64,000 nt of DNA from Cordylochernes scorpioides (GCA_030710605.1 CP092870.1:12853408-12917407); one strand, 5' to 3'. Numbered from the stretch's first letter, positions 33,175 to 44,254 are shown. The notes: generated from the letters alone by a model not told the origin. Numbers and translations are program-made.

Positions 33175-35103
33175 ATGGAAACGGTGCCTTCAACTTCCAG
33201 TACTTCAATGGAGACGGAGGATATCGTGCCGTCAACGTCTGCAGTACCTTTCGTTGTTCCACACACCACCTCTACCGCCAGAACGAATGCTCAGCGACAA
33301 CGTGAGTACAGACTACGAAAAGCATTGACCAGAACTCCTGAACAAGTAAGAGCCTTTGCAAAAGCGGCTGCGGAGAGGCAACGCAGGTTCAAGCTACGTA
33401 AATCTGCTAACATAGCCCTCACCAGCGGTACGTCAGAGTCACCTGCTTCAACGTCTTGTTCTGTGGTGGAGAGAACAAGCGTTCCTGTCGTGGCGGAGAG
33501 AACGAGCGTTCCCCTAACTAACGCTCAACGGCAACGTGCATTCCGACAACGTAGAGCAGCATCTTCTCGGACTGATGTACAACCGACTACTTCTTCAAGC
33601 CAAACAGCAATACAACTGGAACAATCCACCTGGTATACCAAATGGTCATCGTCAATACGGAGATTTCAATCTACTTTCCCGGACAACGATTTTGGCCATG
33701 CTTGCTCGGTTTGTGACAGATTGTGGTTCAAGAATGACCTTAAAACCATCACTGCACTACAACTGAAGGTAATCTCGGATTGGTACGTTAAGGAAAATCG
33801 GCAGCTACGCAAGGAGGATTATACAAAGTCTTGCAACACCTGTAGACAATCACTGAATAAGCGTAAGCTTCCTACTCTCGCAAAGGTCAACGGCTTCTCA
33901 TATCCTGACATACCTCCAGGTCTACCGCCTCTGGATCCTATCAGTGAACGTTTGGTCTCACCGCGCCTTCCATTTATGGAAGTGCGTCGACTGCGTCATG
34001 ATTTCTCTTATGGAATTATTGGACAAGTGATAAACGTCCCAGTCAACGTACAAGACATGGTAAAATGCTTGCCTCGCCATCTAGAAGAGGACGATGTTAT
34101 CAACGTTAACATCAAAAGGAATCTTGCACACAGAACAAATTACATCAGCGGGTACATGTCTAAGCGTACGGTCAAAGAATGGTTAGATGTACTTCAAAAT
34201 TCAAGTCTATATCGTTTGTACGATATCAAAATAGATTTTTCAAGACTGCAGCCTGCATTGCCATCAGATGAAGGCCTTCAAGATGATCCTGCTAATCGGA
34301 TCGAAGCAATCTCCGCCTAATATACGCCCGAGTCTGAAGTTCTTGCTGCGAGACAGCACACACTACTGTGGAATGAAGAGGATTGTCTTGACATCGCACC
34401 AGGACATCGAGCAACGCCTCTTAACATCATTTATGACCGTCATGCAGAAGAACTATCATTTCCTGCGATATACTTCGGAGAGCCCCGCCGTTTCAACATG
34501 AACATTTCAGTGACACCGTACATGATGGCGACCAGTGAAATACGACGGAGTGACAGGCGTGGAGCCACGCCTCAAAAAGTCTTATACGATGCAATGAAGA
34601 TTCTACGTCTGCGAATGGTCGATGGGATTTACAGCACATTCCGAAGTGTTTCGATCACAGAGAGCGTAACTCGACGCATGTTAGAGGATCCGGAGTTTCT
34701 CAAAGAATTCGTTGTGCAGAATCTCGCCTTTATGAAGTCGGTGCCAAACTCTGTCCAGTACTGGGCCTCTCGTAAACGAGATCTCTTCGCTATGCTCCGT
34801 CAACTTGGTAAACCGACCATCTTTCTCACTCTTAGTGCAAACGAGGTACGCTGGTTAGTACGTACGTACGTAGTACGCAGTACGTACAAAAACGTAAAGC
34901 CTGACAACTCGTTTCTTAATTTCATGGAAAATACGTATAATCTTGATTGCGTATCAAACGTTTCTAAGTCAACTACGTTAAAAGGAACAACTATCGACTT
35001 GACTTTCGCAAGACACATTACAGCAGAAACACTTCCTTTCATTTCATATTTCTCCTATCATCGTCCTATCCTCAACAAAATCACTCAAATAGGAATTAGT
35101 TAA
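33175..35103 (+). pseudogene. Helitron/Helentron-type ORF, one stop, Rep region fused to endonuclease end
   Basis: A single reading frame runs from ATG 33175 to 35101-35103 with one in-frame TAA at 34318-34320. The N-terminus is Ser/Thr-rich with two NAQRQREYR/NAQRQRAFRQRR repeats. Then comes the DUF6570-like region found before the helicase in Helitron proteins: CSVCDRLW, a second Cys pair (CNTC), LPTLAKVNGFSYPDIPPGLP, RLPFMEVRRLRH, GQVINVPVNVQ and HRTNYISGYMSK. After the stop follows the Helitron-like N domain (FGEPRRFNMNISVTPYMMA, VQYWASRKRDLFAMLRQLG, PTIFLTLSA). The expected HUH/Rep core and helicase are missing: at about 34860-34890 (a GTAC-rich junction) the frame jumps into FLNFMENTYNL, TLKGTTIDLTFAR and ISYFSYHRPIL, resembling the C-terminus of the endonuclease carried by Helentrons. 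A probable 5' UTR intron exists (GTAAATAA at 32913; TTCAACAG just before 33155). Confidence 0.75.
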
Positions 35104-35310
35104 GTTTAAGTTTACATGTACAATGTTTTAGTAAACAAAATATATTTCTATAGTTAAAATTTGTGCAATTCTTATTTTCATTCAATTCCTTGTTCCTATT
35201 GTGCAATTTAATTATATTCATATCAATAAATATTCTACCGTTGTCACGTAAAATCTTCGCCCGTAAAACCGACTTTACAGGCAACCATTGTTTTTTTTTT
35301 ATTAATTTAT

Positions 35311-35338
35311 GGGGGGGGGGGGGGGGGGGGGGGGGGGG
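35311..35338 (+). repeat. G28 homopolymer
   Basis: Twenty-eight consecutive G, then AGGGAG. It can form G-quadruplexes and is placed exactly at the left edge of a family D repeat copy. Length may be unreliable in assembly. Confidence 0.85.
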
Positions 35339-35560
35339 AGGGAGAAGTCCGACCACACCACCCTGCGGTCTCCCCTGGACCCTTGGAATATTCGACTAAA
35401 TTCTGGTTCGTTTCCAAGGTGACTAACGTGGCAACGGTACCCATTTTCCAATAAAGAGCAAAAGAGCAGCAGCTTTACACACCCAAGATAGTGGATATTG
35501 CTGCTGCTGTGATGGAGATGCATGGAGACATCTGAGACTTTTCTTTGGACACGACAACAA
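35339..35560 (+). mobile_element. Retroposon-like repeat (family D), copy 2
   Basis: GTCCGACCACACC, CCTTGGAATATTCGAC, AAATTCTGGTT, GACTAACGTGGCAACGGTAC, CCATTTTCCAATAAAGAG parallels 21420-21545; both end in a CAACAACAAC-type tail. Confidence 0.6.
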
Positions 35561-36108
35561 CAACAACATTATTTGTGGATTACGCTATGTTTACTAATAT
35601 AAAATTTTGACAGAAGAGATGATCTTTATATATTTATCAGGACAATATCAACCCAGCAAAATTCCCATCTATATTTCCTAAAATATGTACGTATGCCAAT
35701 AGTTCCTTCCAAATATATTCAAAATGATTTCAGCTTAAAAGATCGGCTCTACATGCCAATACCATAATTTACAATTGAATTGTCCAAATTTATAAGGTGG
35801 TTAAACACTGTTGAGTGAGTTTCCTCAGTGCTTTAAAAGAACATGGTTGAACATCGAGCATCATAAAAGATTTTATTCAATAAGATAGTCTTGGATGTGT
35901 TCGTTCGAGGTATATTTTGTTATTATTCCCTTATATGCGAATTTAAAGACATATTGTTTCTGAATATACTGTATTTGTAAATTTGTAAATACTTTCTCTC
36001 TCTCTCTGTCTTTAGTTTATAGACTCATATCATTGGCTACGTCACTTGTAAAAGATTACCACGTTTTACAATGAATAGATATTCGTAAAGGTAGAGGTGT
36101 CTGGCCGG
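35561..36108. other. Intronic, no recognised feature
   Basis: AT-rich; a TCTCTCTCTCTC microsatellite at about 35996-36008. Confidence 0.3.
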
Positions 36109-36370
36109 CATTCATATTTCTTGAAAATAAAGATACTTCGGCCAATAAATCTTTTTATTACCTCGACGTTTCGACAAAAATCGTTTGTCCTCGTCATGAG
36201 CAAATAAAAATTAAACATTTAGCAAGGCGTTAAAAATCTTTCTAAAGTTACAAGGGCGTTATCACGCGATATTTAAAATTTTTGTACAACATCTAAAGCA
36301 CGAGTCAAAAAAATATATTTCACTCACATAATAAAAATATTTACTGGCCGAATTATCTTTATTTTCAAGA
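36109..36370. mobile_element. Interspersed retroelement end fragment (family H), copy 1
   Basis: Contains AAGATACTTCGGCCAATAAA, TCTTTTTATTACCTCGACG, TTTCGACAAAAATCG, TTTGTCCTCGTCATGAG; the copy at 39135-39285 matches with few changes. Segments of this sort (TTTTTGTCGAAACGTCGA on the other strand) are common at the ends of arthropod retroelements. Confidence 0.6.
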
Positions 36371-36475
36371 AATATTAAAAGATATTGCTAATGAATTAAT
36401 TTTAACGTAAACTTTTGGGGTACTTGTCTTCTTTCTACAGTGACAATATATTATTTCGATATTTTAAAATTAAAG

Positions 36476-36760
36476 TGGGGGTCGATAGAAGGGTGGTCTA
36501 ACCCGTTGGTTCTCGAATGCTATGACCCGGGATCGGATCCCGCATTGGGCATTTTTTTCTAAATCTTACAAAGGTCCAACCCCACCTGCGAGTGCAAGTA
36601 ACCAAACGGGGCTCCCTCACACTTGTAAGTTCAAAAGTCGAACTGCTTTTCACATGTGTAGACATGTGGTGCACTTACAGTAAAACAGTCGCCAACTTTT
36701 ACCCACAATGATTATAATGGCCTGTACCACGTGTACTAGAGATGTACTTGAGAATTATAA
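36476..36760 (+). mobile_element. tRNA-derived SINE (family E), copy 2
   Basis: Head GTCGATAGAAGGGTGGTCTA, anticodon-like CGTTGGTTCTCGAATG, then a decayed B box (GGGATCGGATCCCGC). Body AAACGGGGCTCCCTC, ACATGTGTAGACATGTGGTG, CCACGTGTACTAGAG. Confidence 0.75.
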
Positions 36761-36779
36761 AGTATAAAATGAAAGAATT

Positions 36780-37055
36780 TAAAAGCACGAGAATGTTTCT
36801 TTTATACATAATACAAACTTCTACTGCCCTTACTGCCATGAAAAATATGTATTGGGAGGGCTTGGCTCATCAGTGGTGAACCTCCCAGCGGTTTCGCCAA
36901 TTTAATCCGCCAGACCGCTTCTCAGAGCTCTAATACTGTATTGGACGATTCTGCTCATATACTCAGCACTAAAGGGTGGAATCTCAGAAATGGTTTTCAA
37001 GAAAACTATGGACATAAGCTTATAGGACAGTAGAATTACATTCAAATATAAAGAG
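36780..37055. mobile_element. Hairpin MITE (family A)
   Basis: ACGAGAATGTTTCTTTTATA, TACAAACTTCTACTGCCCTT, GGGCTTGGCTCATCAGTGG, CCAGCGGTTTCGCCAATTTA, TTAGAATGTAATTCTACTGT-like right flank; very similar to 12296-12560, same orientation. Confidence 0.8.
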
Positions 37056-38085
37056 TAAAATTTCACTCAGAATACACGGGTCGTAGTAGACTGTAAGACT
37101 GGAGTATGTGTCCCTCACAATTAAAGCTCAGTACTATAGCGATAGTCACCCAGAGTTGTCAGCAGAGAGAACTACGCGAAGAAATAACTAATGAGAAACA
37201 ATGTGGGGAGACATTTATAAAAACACCACCGCTCACAGAGGAAATAAATATCATTTTTCTCTTATTATTTCTCCCTTTCTTTCCCTCCCGTGCTGTTGTT
37301 GTTGTTGTTTATGATGTGGAGGCGGTATTTATGGCGTTTAATCTTTCCACACACTTTTATTTCTACACGTAGTTGTTCTCTTCCTCTGTAACATAGCTCT
37401 AGAACTGATCCTGGCGTCCAACAACACGGTGAAATCCAATAGAAAAGAGAGAAATAAATATTGCTGAGTGTAGAAATAACGGTAGCAACAATGACGTGCT
37501 TCTCTAGGATAATATTAAGCCTCTAAATATACTTTGTACTATACGATTTTAAAATTTAAAATTTGACATCGAACGTTTAATTTTCATGATTCCTAATGTT
37601 CAATTGTGTTAATTGTATATAATTTAAGATATACACGCAATTATCCTAATTGTGGATATGGCGTGTCTCTCCCAACTGTTAAATAATTAAAAAAAAACAT
37701 ATATATATATATGTTATATTCAAATTTTATTTGGAATTATATTTCATAGATTCAAATACTCTGTTAAATCGACCGCCAGAGGTCGCGCTTTTCCCTTTGT
37801 ATAACCCGTTGTTGCTGTTTCCCGATGGCCGGCTCAAATCTTTTGTACATTATGTAAATAAGTTTTTCATTTTTTTATTCTTACGCCTTAAGCCAGGCAG
37901 TACTTTTATCAAATTATGTTTTTATATATATCCCATAAACTCAATTAAAGCAATTACTGAGCAAAACCATTTTTATTATTATTCTTTCCAGATTTTTAAC
38001 CACGACTGCATTGACATAGTATGATCCACAAAATAATTAAAATTCAAACAGAAAATCTTTTTTTTTTATAATACATATATATCGT
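37056..38085. other. Intronic, no recognised feature
   Basis: AT-rich sequence; ORFs at 37106-37372 and 37731-38024 (plus) have no recognisable family and hydrophobic low-complexity composition. Confidence 0.3.
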
Positions 38086-38760
38086 ATAGCAAAGTATTTA
38101 TTGTATTTTATGTACAGATTAGTAATTGTTTGATATTTATATTTTGCTACTCTCTGGAAACTTCCCTCATTGCTTAACTTGTATCTTATAAATGTTGATT
38201 TTGTTCTTGCATTAAATACATTTCCGTGTCAAGTTTGTCTTTCCTAATTTTCTACATGACATTTGGTGGAGATGCTGGGTAGATTAGGGAAGACAAACTG
38301 AGGATCGCCGAGATCTCGAGGTCTTATGTGCTGCGATCTACATTTTCCAAGACTAGCTTCAAGAATTCACCGCCGTATCAAAGTCGAGGCTTCCCTACAG
38401 GAAAATGATGTCCCTTTCACGATACGACACTAAAGCTGCTCTTCACGCCGCAAGAGAAAATATGCCAAGCTACTAAGGACAAAGTTTTAAGACTAAAAGA
38501 ATCCTAGGCAGAAGCACGTTAGATCCATGTCAGTAACTACAATATTTGCAAGCTGCGGGTCACAGCTCCCATAGGGAAGAAGCTATGTAGCAAAGTATTT
38601 ATTATATTTTATGTACAGAATATTAATTGTTTGATATTTATATGATTTATATTTTGCTACTCTCTGAAAACTTCCCTCATTGCTTAACTTGTATCTAAAG
38701 AATGTTGATTTTGGTTTTGCCTTAAATAATTGTCTTTCCTAATTTTCTAGGTTACAATAT
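38086..38760. repeat. Long direct repeat flanking a unique segment
   Basis: GCAAAGTATTTATTGTATTT, TATGTACAGA, TTTTGCTACTCTCTGGAAAC, TTCCCTCATTGCTTAACTTG at 38088-38190 recurs at about 38589-38690, followed in both by TGTCTTTCCTAATTTTCTA. The roughly 350-bp middle (38250-38585) is unique; the arrangement resembles LTRs (about 150 bp) with a short body, or a duplication. Confidence 0.6.
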
Positions 38761-39134
38761 TCTAAAAATAATTATAATACATTATTAAACTAGAGCATTA
38801 TATCCTTTTGTCATACGCGACAGAAAAAAATTAATAATAATTAAACTTTGTCGCTGTAATAGAAAAATCTTTACGCTGCTAAAAAAATGTACCATATCAG
38901 AATGAGAAGATCAAGAAGATATCTCTATAATACAAAGAATAAAACCACTTCTAGAATCATTCATGAATTAAGCTCCTTATTGAATTCTGTTTTGAAAATG
39001 TACAGAGAAAATTAGAATAAAACAATTTGCTTAAAAAGAGAGAGAACTTTCTTGAATCGAACTCTTAATCGTGTGGTTTCAATGCACTCTGAGTTAAAGA
39101 AACACTGCACGCTGATTGGATAATTAAATAAACT
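38761..39134. other. Intronic, no recognised feature
   Basis: AT-rich; nothing recognised. Confidence 0.3.
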
Positions 39135-39285
39135 CTTCAAATTAAAGATACTTCGACCAGTAAATCTTTTTATTGTCTTCGACGTTTCGACAAAAATATT
39201 TTGTCCTCGTCAGGAGCAGTGTCCGAAGTGTCTTTTATTTGAAGAACTGTGAATTCCGGCCAGGCAGCCTCTATATTTACGATAA
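39135..39285. mobile_element. Interspersed retroelement end fragment (family H), copy 2
   Basis: AAGATACTTCGACCAGTAAA, TTATTGTCTTCGACGTTTCG, TTTGTCCTCGTCAGGAGCAG then GAACTGTGAATTCCGGCCAG, linking the 36109 family to the 5640-5735 fragment. Confidence 0.6.
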
Positions 39286-39905
39286 ATAAAATCTCTTTGT
39301 AAATTTAAGGCTAGGTAATAGTTGATAACCAATCAATAACATCTACCAATGTACGCAAATATAAGAACACATAGACAATTTGTTCACACTTGGTTATCTC
39401 GTGTGTCTCCAATATAGGTAACTGTGTATCAAATATCTTTCAGAGTATTTGTAGGAATCCCGATATACATGCTAAAAAAGATAAAATTTGCAATTTCATC
39501 AATGTATTATACTCAAAATTTCGTTTTGATATATATAACTCTAAAGCTCTATTCAGGCATATAAAACAATATATTAATAACTTCTATATGTTTTGTGAAA
39601 TGATGTTATCAGAATTCTTGAATATTTGTCGTCAATCCGTTTCTTTGACGAGTTCTCGACTCATCTTCTGGCCAGCCAGTGAAATAAAGAGAATCGAGTT
39701 TCACTGAAGTTCTCCGAACTAAAGAACAAGTACGTTTCCCGGTGTTTTTTAAACAATAATATAGCAAATGTTGAATCGATCATTTATAAACATATGCGCA
39801 AATATCTATAAATAAATTAATCTTTTCAAAGCATATATTCAAAACATTTTCGAATTTCACACAGAGTGTTTGCATAAATATTACTAAATATTTAAAAAAT
39901 ATGCA
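39286..39905. other. Intronic, unrecognised ORF at 39390-39707
   Basis: A 105-codon plus-strand ORF (39390-39707) is AT-rich and has no motif I recognise. Nothing else noted. Confidence 0.3.
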
Positions 39906-40134
39906 TATATTGGATTTATAATTATTTTATTGTTTCAATATTTGGAAGGGCAACTCGCCTCTCTTTATCGAGGATGTGTGTGTTTTTTACTAAAACATGC
40001 GAGCACGCGTACACCACTCTGGAGGCCTTGTAGAAAACCATTAGTGAAAAACACAATCATCCTCGATAAAGAGAGGCGAGTTGCCCTTCGAAATATTGGA
40101 ACGATAAAATAATTATAAATCCAATATATGAATA
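39906..40134. mobile_element. Fold-back element with arms of about 70 bp
   Basis: Left arm TATTGGATTTATAATTATTT, GTTTCAATATTTGGAAGGGC, AACTCGCCTCTCTTTATCGA; right arm is its near-perfect inverse. The loop of about 80 bp contains GAGCACGCGTACACCACTC. Confidence 0.85.
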
Positions 40135-41055
40135 TTTTAAAAATATAATTACAATTATGGATCGCTTAATCTTCAAAATAATTACTAAATATATTAGCTA
40201 GTTGATACTTAAAGGGAAACTGAATCCCGCTTCTCCACACTTATAGCACTTGTATAGTGGTTAGAGGTGACTATACTCTCTATTGACCACAATTTCTGTT
40301 GTTGTTGTTTCTTATCCCCTTGTGTGAAGATTTACACGAATTCCAATCTCATAGAATGGGGTGGAGGGGTGCAGCTTTCGTTGATCATGGCACCATGATC
40401 CAGGCACACTTTGGTGAAAGTCTGACTTTGCCTGTAGTTTGAGGCCGTTCCTAACATGGAAGCAGACGCCTTTGCTGCCGACTCTAACATGAGTACAGGC
40501 GCAGCTCCTCCGTATCCCTGGAGTGGGACTCTTGCTGAGGTCCATCAACTGGGTCAGTTGAAGTCAGGATTTTTAAAGAGGTCTACTCCTCTTCTAACGA
40601 TGCTGCTGTTGGTCCGCGACTTCTTATTTTCAGAGTTATTCTGCTGGTCATATCTGAAGGTCGTTCCCCTATCCGCCACCTGGGGACGCGCCCTATAGCA
40701 GTCAGCTCTGTCAAGGGTCATTATTTCTTGTTGTACATACTACCTCATTCTTGTAGTTTTTTGTAATTATATCAATATTTTCATTTTTGTAATCTCTCTC
40801 TATATATAGAGATGGATTGCTCACCCAAATAATGAAATATCCTTATTCAAAATTTCATAAGCAAATATTTGTTTCAAATATCGACATTTAGCGCTTGTTC
40901 ACTCAATTTTTTGGATACCAATCAAATTCCTCGATCACATATATTTCTATTAATAATTTTTATAGTTAAATACACACACAATAAATCAAAAGTATTAATA
41001 ATAGTGAACAAATTTATTTTCAAATATCAATTATTAATTAATAGATTGAGCACCT
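40135..41055. other. Intronic; GC-richer interspersed segment at 40300-40700
   Basis: 40300-40700 (TTGTTGTTGTTTCTTATCCC to CCACCTGGGGACGCGCCCTA) is richer in GC than its surroundings and resembles a retroelement untranslated region, but no coding domain is visible. Remainder AT-rich. Confidence 0.35.
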
Positions 41056-41267
41056 CAACTATTTAAAATATTTGCAGAGTTTCTTCATTAAGGTATCTGG
41101 GAGGCAAACTTTCGCGCGGTTAAAAATTTTTTTAAATGTATTTCTCTGAATCTCTATTGTATCTGTTGCACGCCTTTGCGGAGCCAGTGGCCTGATGAAG
41201 CGCGGCCGCGCGAAAGCTTGCCTCCCAGATACCTTAATGAAGAAACTCTGCAAATATTTTAAATTTA
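41056..41267. mobile_element. Fold-back element with arms of about 58 bp
   Basis: Left arm TATTTAAAATATTTGCAGAG, TTTCTTCATTAAGGTATCTG, GGAGGCAAACTTTCGCGCGG; right arm CCGCGCGAAAGCTTGCCTCC, CAGATACCTTAATGAAGAAA is the inverse. Loop about 90 bp. Confidence 0.85.
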
Positions 41268-41571
41268 TTTAACCCAATCACAATATTATTTGCATCAATA
41301 TTTCAAGTATTTAAAATATGCAGGTTACTTCTAGACTGCGTACTTTTAAAAATTGAATAACCTTTTTTGAAAAAAAATATTTCAATTAATTAGATGATCT
41401 CAATCTTGGAATTGCAGCACATACCCTGGAGGTTATGAAAAACAATATGTTGAGTTCGTAATTACATATGGCTTGCCATAGTTGCCCACCCGACAGTTGC
41501 TCCACCGAGAGGCCACCTAGACTCAACCCGCCCGTGCCAACCGCAGGGAGCCCAGGTAAGGTAATACTGAC

Positions 41572-41910
41572 CGTGGTTCCTGCGGGGCTTGCGTCGGCCC
41601 GCCTGGCGCCAGAGCAGCACCTGCCTGCGTCGTCGTCGCCGGCGGATCCACACGACGTGCGGGTGCGACCCTCGCACGCACTCGGGGAGCTGCTGCGGGC
41701 GCCACTGGCCGTCCACGCACGTCGCCCCCTGCGGGCCGCCTGGATTGAGAGTGTAGTGGCGGTCGCACTCATACATGATCTGCCTGTTGTTGGAGATCTT
41801 GGACACGTACGGGCGGTAGTCGTACATTCCCATGTGGCCGATGAGGAGCACGCGCCCGTTGGGCAGGTAGCCGGGGAACGGGCAGTACACTGCCAGCAGC
41901 ACAGGGCAGC
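41572..41910 (-). CDS. CCP/Ig protein, exon encoding CCP module 6 with Arg-rich tail
   Basis: A 339-nt phase 1-1 exon: acceptor CCACCACAG|GC, donor CACG|GTCAGT. The sushi module runs from YCPFPGYLPNGRVLLIG through IMYEC and GATC to QLPEC with the Trp in GQWRPQQ. One extra Cys precedes it (GCPVLLAVYC), so the module has five. After the module comes a basic stretch with seven consecutive Arg (VVWIRRRRRRRQVLLW) and RRKPRR, which could be a proprotein-convertase cleavage or heparin-binding region. The donor is weaker than others (GTCAGT), so the extent of the basic tail is the least certain part. Confidence 0.85.
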
Positions 41911-42050
41911 CTGTGGTGGTAGTCTGCTTGCCGTCCCAAGTTAGCTACTTACCACACTTGCAAACTTAGAAAAGGAACCAACCAAGTTCTCCTCTCCCCA
42001 GACCAGACCCTGAAGACCCCTCTCCCTGCGGCCAGCAAAAATCCACCTAC
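41911..42050 (-). other. 140-nt intron
   Basis: GTAGGT start and CCACCACAG end between two CCP exons, both phase 1. Confidence 0.8.
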
Positions 42051-42224
42051 CCTCTTCGCAGACTGGTGGTGTCCCGGTCCAGTTCCCGAAACGACATTCC
42101 GTAACGTTGGAGCCCTGTAGCCGGAAACCGTCCAGGCACTGGAAAAGCACCTTGGTGCCGTGGTCGGTTTTGGGGGCCACCACTCGGCCGAAGCGGGGAG
42201 CGCGCGGCAGGCGCTTGCAGCGAG
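42051..42224 (-). CDS. CCP/Ig protein, exon encoding CCP module 5
   Basis: A 174-nt phase 1-1 exon; acceptor CCGCCCCTAG|CT, donor GAGG|GTAGGT. Cysteines in RCKRLP, LFQC, TEC and PVC; Trp in GNWTGTPPVC. A normal 58-residue sushi module. Confidence 0.92.
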
Positions 42225-42268
42225 CTAGGGGCGGTGAGGCGGCGGTAGGGGGGCGCGGGAAATCTTAC
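42225..42268 (-). other. 44-nt intron
   Basis: GTAAGA donor, CCCCTAG acceptor and a CCTCACC branch-point-like motif in only 44 nt. Both neighbouring exons are complete CCP modules in phase 1, and read-through is impossible because 44 is not a multiple of three. Confidence 0.85.
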
Positions 42269-42445
42269 CTGGCTCGCAGCGCGGGGTGACGCTCCAGCTG
42301 CCGTTGTTGCACCGCGGCGACTCGCCCGGCCCGGTGTCGTACTGCGGGTCGCACGTCACGTTGATGACGTGGCCGTGCTCCACCCGGGAGCCCTGCTCGG
42401 CGCCCTCCACCTGGCCGTTCTCCACCGCGGGCACGGCGCACGGCG
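42269..42445 (-). CDS. CCP/Ig protein, exon encoding CCP module 4
   Basis: A 177-nt phase 1-1 exon; acceptor TGATCCCAG|CG, donor CCAG|GTAAGA. Cysteines in APCAVP, NVTC, PRC and PRC; Trp in GSWSVTPRCE. An NGS sequence before the Trp and NVT before Cys2 are potential N-glycosylation sites. Confidence 0.92.
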
Positions 42446-43976
42446 CTGGGATCAGCCACACTCGAGTTCCTTATCTAACGTCGGCACATCCGTTAAGGAC
42501 CAATGATTATAAGACAAAAAAAATCTCCGTCTCTATAATTCTTGGACGAAGAACTCGAAAGAAATCCAGAAGATACAACTAGGTGAAAATGCACTATTCT
42601 TCTCATATAGATATTTATTTTAAAAACATCCAGTATACCTATCGAGTGTAAAGTGTTATTTGCTAATTTTGGTAAATTTGATCAAATTTAGCGACAGTAG
42701 ATAAAATCGACAAGCTGCTAGAAATCCGTGTTTGGATATTTTCTTTGCTCGCCGCAAATTGGTTTAATTTTATACTGATTTAGTAGAAAGATTGACACAC
42801 TATTTTACTGCTTTGAATATAACGAATATATGAAATTTATTCAAACACTATAATTGATGAGAATATAGGCAAATTAAATGGTCTAAAATGTAGTAACTTA
42901 CTTCAAATGACAATCTTGCTGTATTTTTATCATGCTACAATAGAAACATCGTTAATAGGCCATGCTGGAGAGACATATTGGAGAAAGAATTCTAGAAATA
43001 TTGTCCGTCATTAGCTGAGGTTTCAGAATTCTTGGTACCAAACCTTGATGGGCAAGTCCGGACCACGTCGTTAAAGATATAGTCTACTCTCGACAATTAG
43101 ACCTATGTATAGACCTTCGTGCAAATAGGGTGGGTTTGTTTAATAGTTCAAATATCTGTTTTCAGTACAGTAAGATACACCTTGAACAAATTCTGTCTAG
43201 CTTTCGAATTGAATAAAATATCCCCATGGTTAATTAACGTATTAGTGCACTAACCAACCCTATTAGATATTGCTAGTAACATAAGAAGGTTTGAGACTTT
43301 AATGACCACCATCAACAGGTATCATCAGCATGTGCAGAGTATAACACCTCAGCAACCAGGAATACTATGATCATGAACTACCGACAGCATATAATTAGCG
43401 AAAATATACAAATGATTTCATGAATCTGCATATTGTGTATTTATCAGGGAATCTTGGACCCAGCCTAGCAACGTAATGAGTACAGTAAGTCGAAGAGACG
43501 GCTATATCTCGACTAGCCAAAAGACCACCATCCCTCTCTAAAGAATACAAATCGTTCTATTCCAGCAAGGTCCACAACTCCAGACTAATCCTTTGATACT
43601 TCTCCAAGAAAACCGGCGTACCGCCATTTTCCTTAATCCATTCCATTCGACCCCAGCGAATTGTGTTTCTTCTTCCGACTTTTAAGTTTAAAAGCTGTCG
43701 CCCGATACCATCTGTTTTTGAATCCTTTTGAAATCTTGGTTTTGTATTCTTTCATTTTAAGGCACGGAATAATATCAGAGCTTTGTCGATAAATCGTGTA
43801 CACACATAAGGTCCGCTAGAGTAATATCGGCCAATACCAGAGCAAGATTATAGATCTTCCCTCAGACTACTGTTTAGTACTAGACGTTATCGTAGTAGAT
43901 CTTTAAAAATCAACGTCTTCTATCGAGTTGTGGTAATATCATCTACATATATATGAGAGACACCAAAGTTTACATA
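42446..43976. other. Intronic, no recognised feature
   Basis: AT-rich start of the 6-kb intron; no coding or repeat signal recognised. Confidence 0.3.
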
Positions 43977-44254
43977 TACACCAATACCTCGCTTTGCGTC
44001 ATTTCGTTTTGCGTTTTTTTCGAAGTTGCGTCGCTACTTAATTTTTACTGATTTTCACTATGCGTCGTTAGATTATCGATATTGCGTTGTTTTGGATTCG
44101 AGTCTTTAATTTTTTTTTTTCGAATTTTTTTTCCTAAAATATGGCAACACCTTTGTTTTTGATTGCGCCTTCACATATTTTCACTTTGCGTCGTTTCAAT
44201 TTGGGTCGTGTTTTTTTGGAACGTATCCCCGACGCAAAGCGAGGTATGGGTGTA
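43977..44254. mobile_element. MITE (family G), 278 bp, copy 2 (inverted)
   Basis: Same ends as 30526-30804 (ACACCAATACCTCGCTTTGC) with TA on both sides; the interior is the inverse of copy 1 (AAATATGGCAACACCTTTG here, CAAAGGTGTTGCCATATTT there). Confidence 0.9.

Noticed and set aside
38086-38760. Short LTR retrotransposon
   Set aside because: Direct repeats are present but I see no TG/CA ends, primer binding site or coding sequence; left as a repeat.
41468-41944. 158-codon plus-strand ORF
   Set aside because: Antisense shadow of the CCP module 6 exon.
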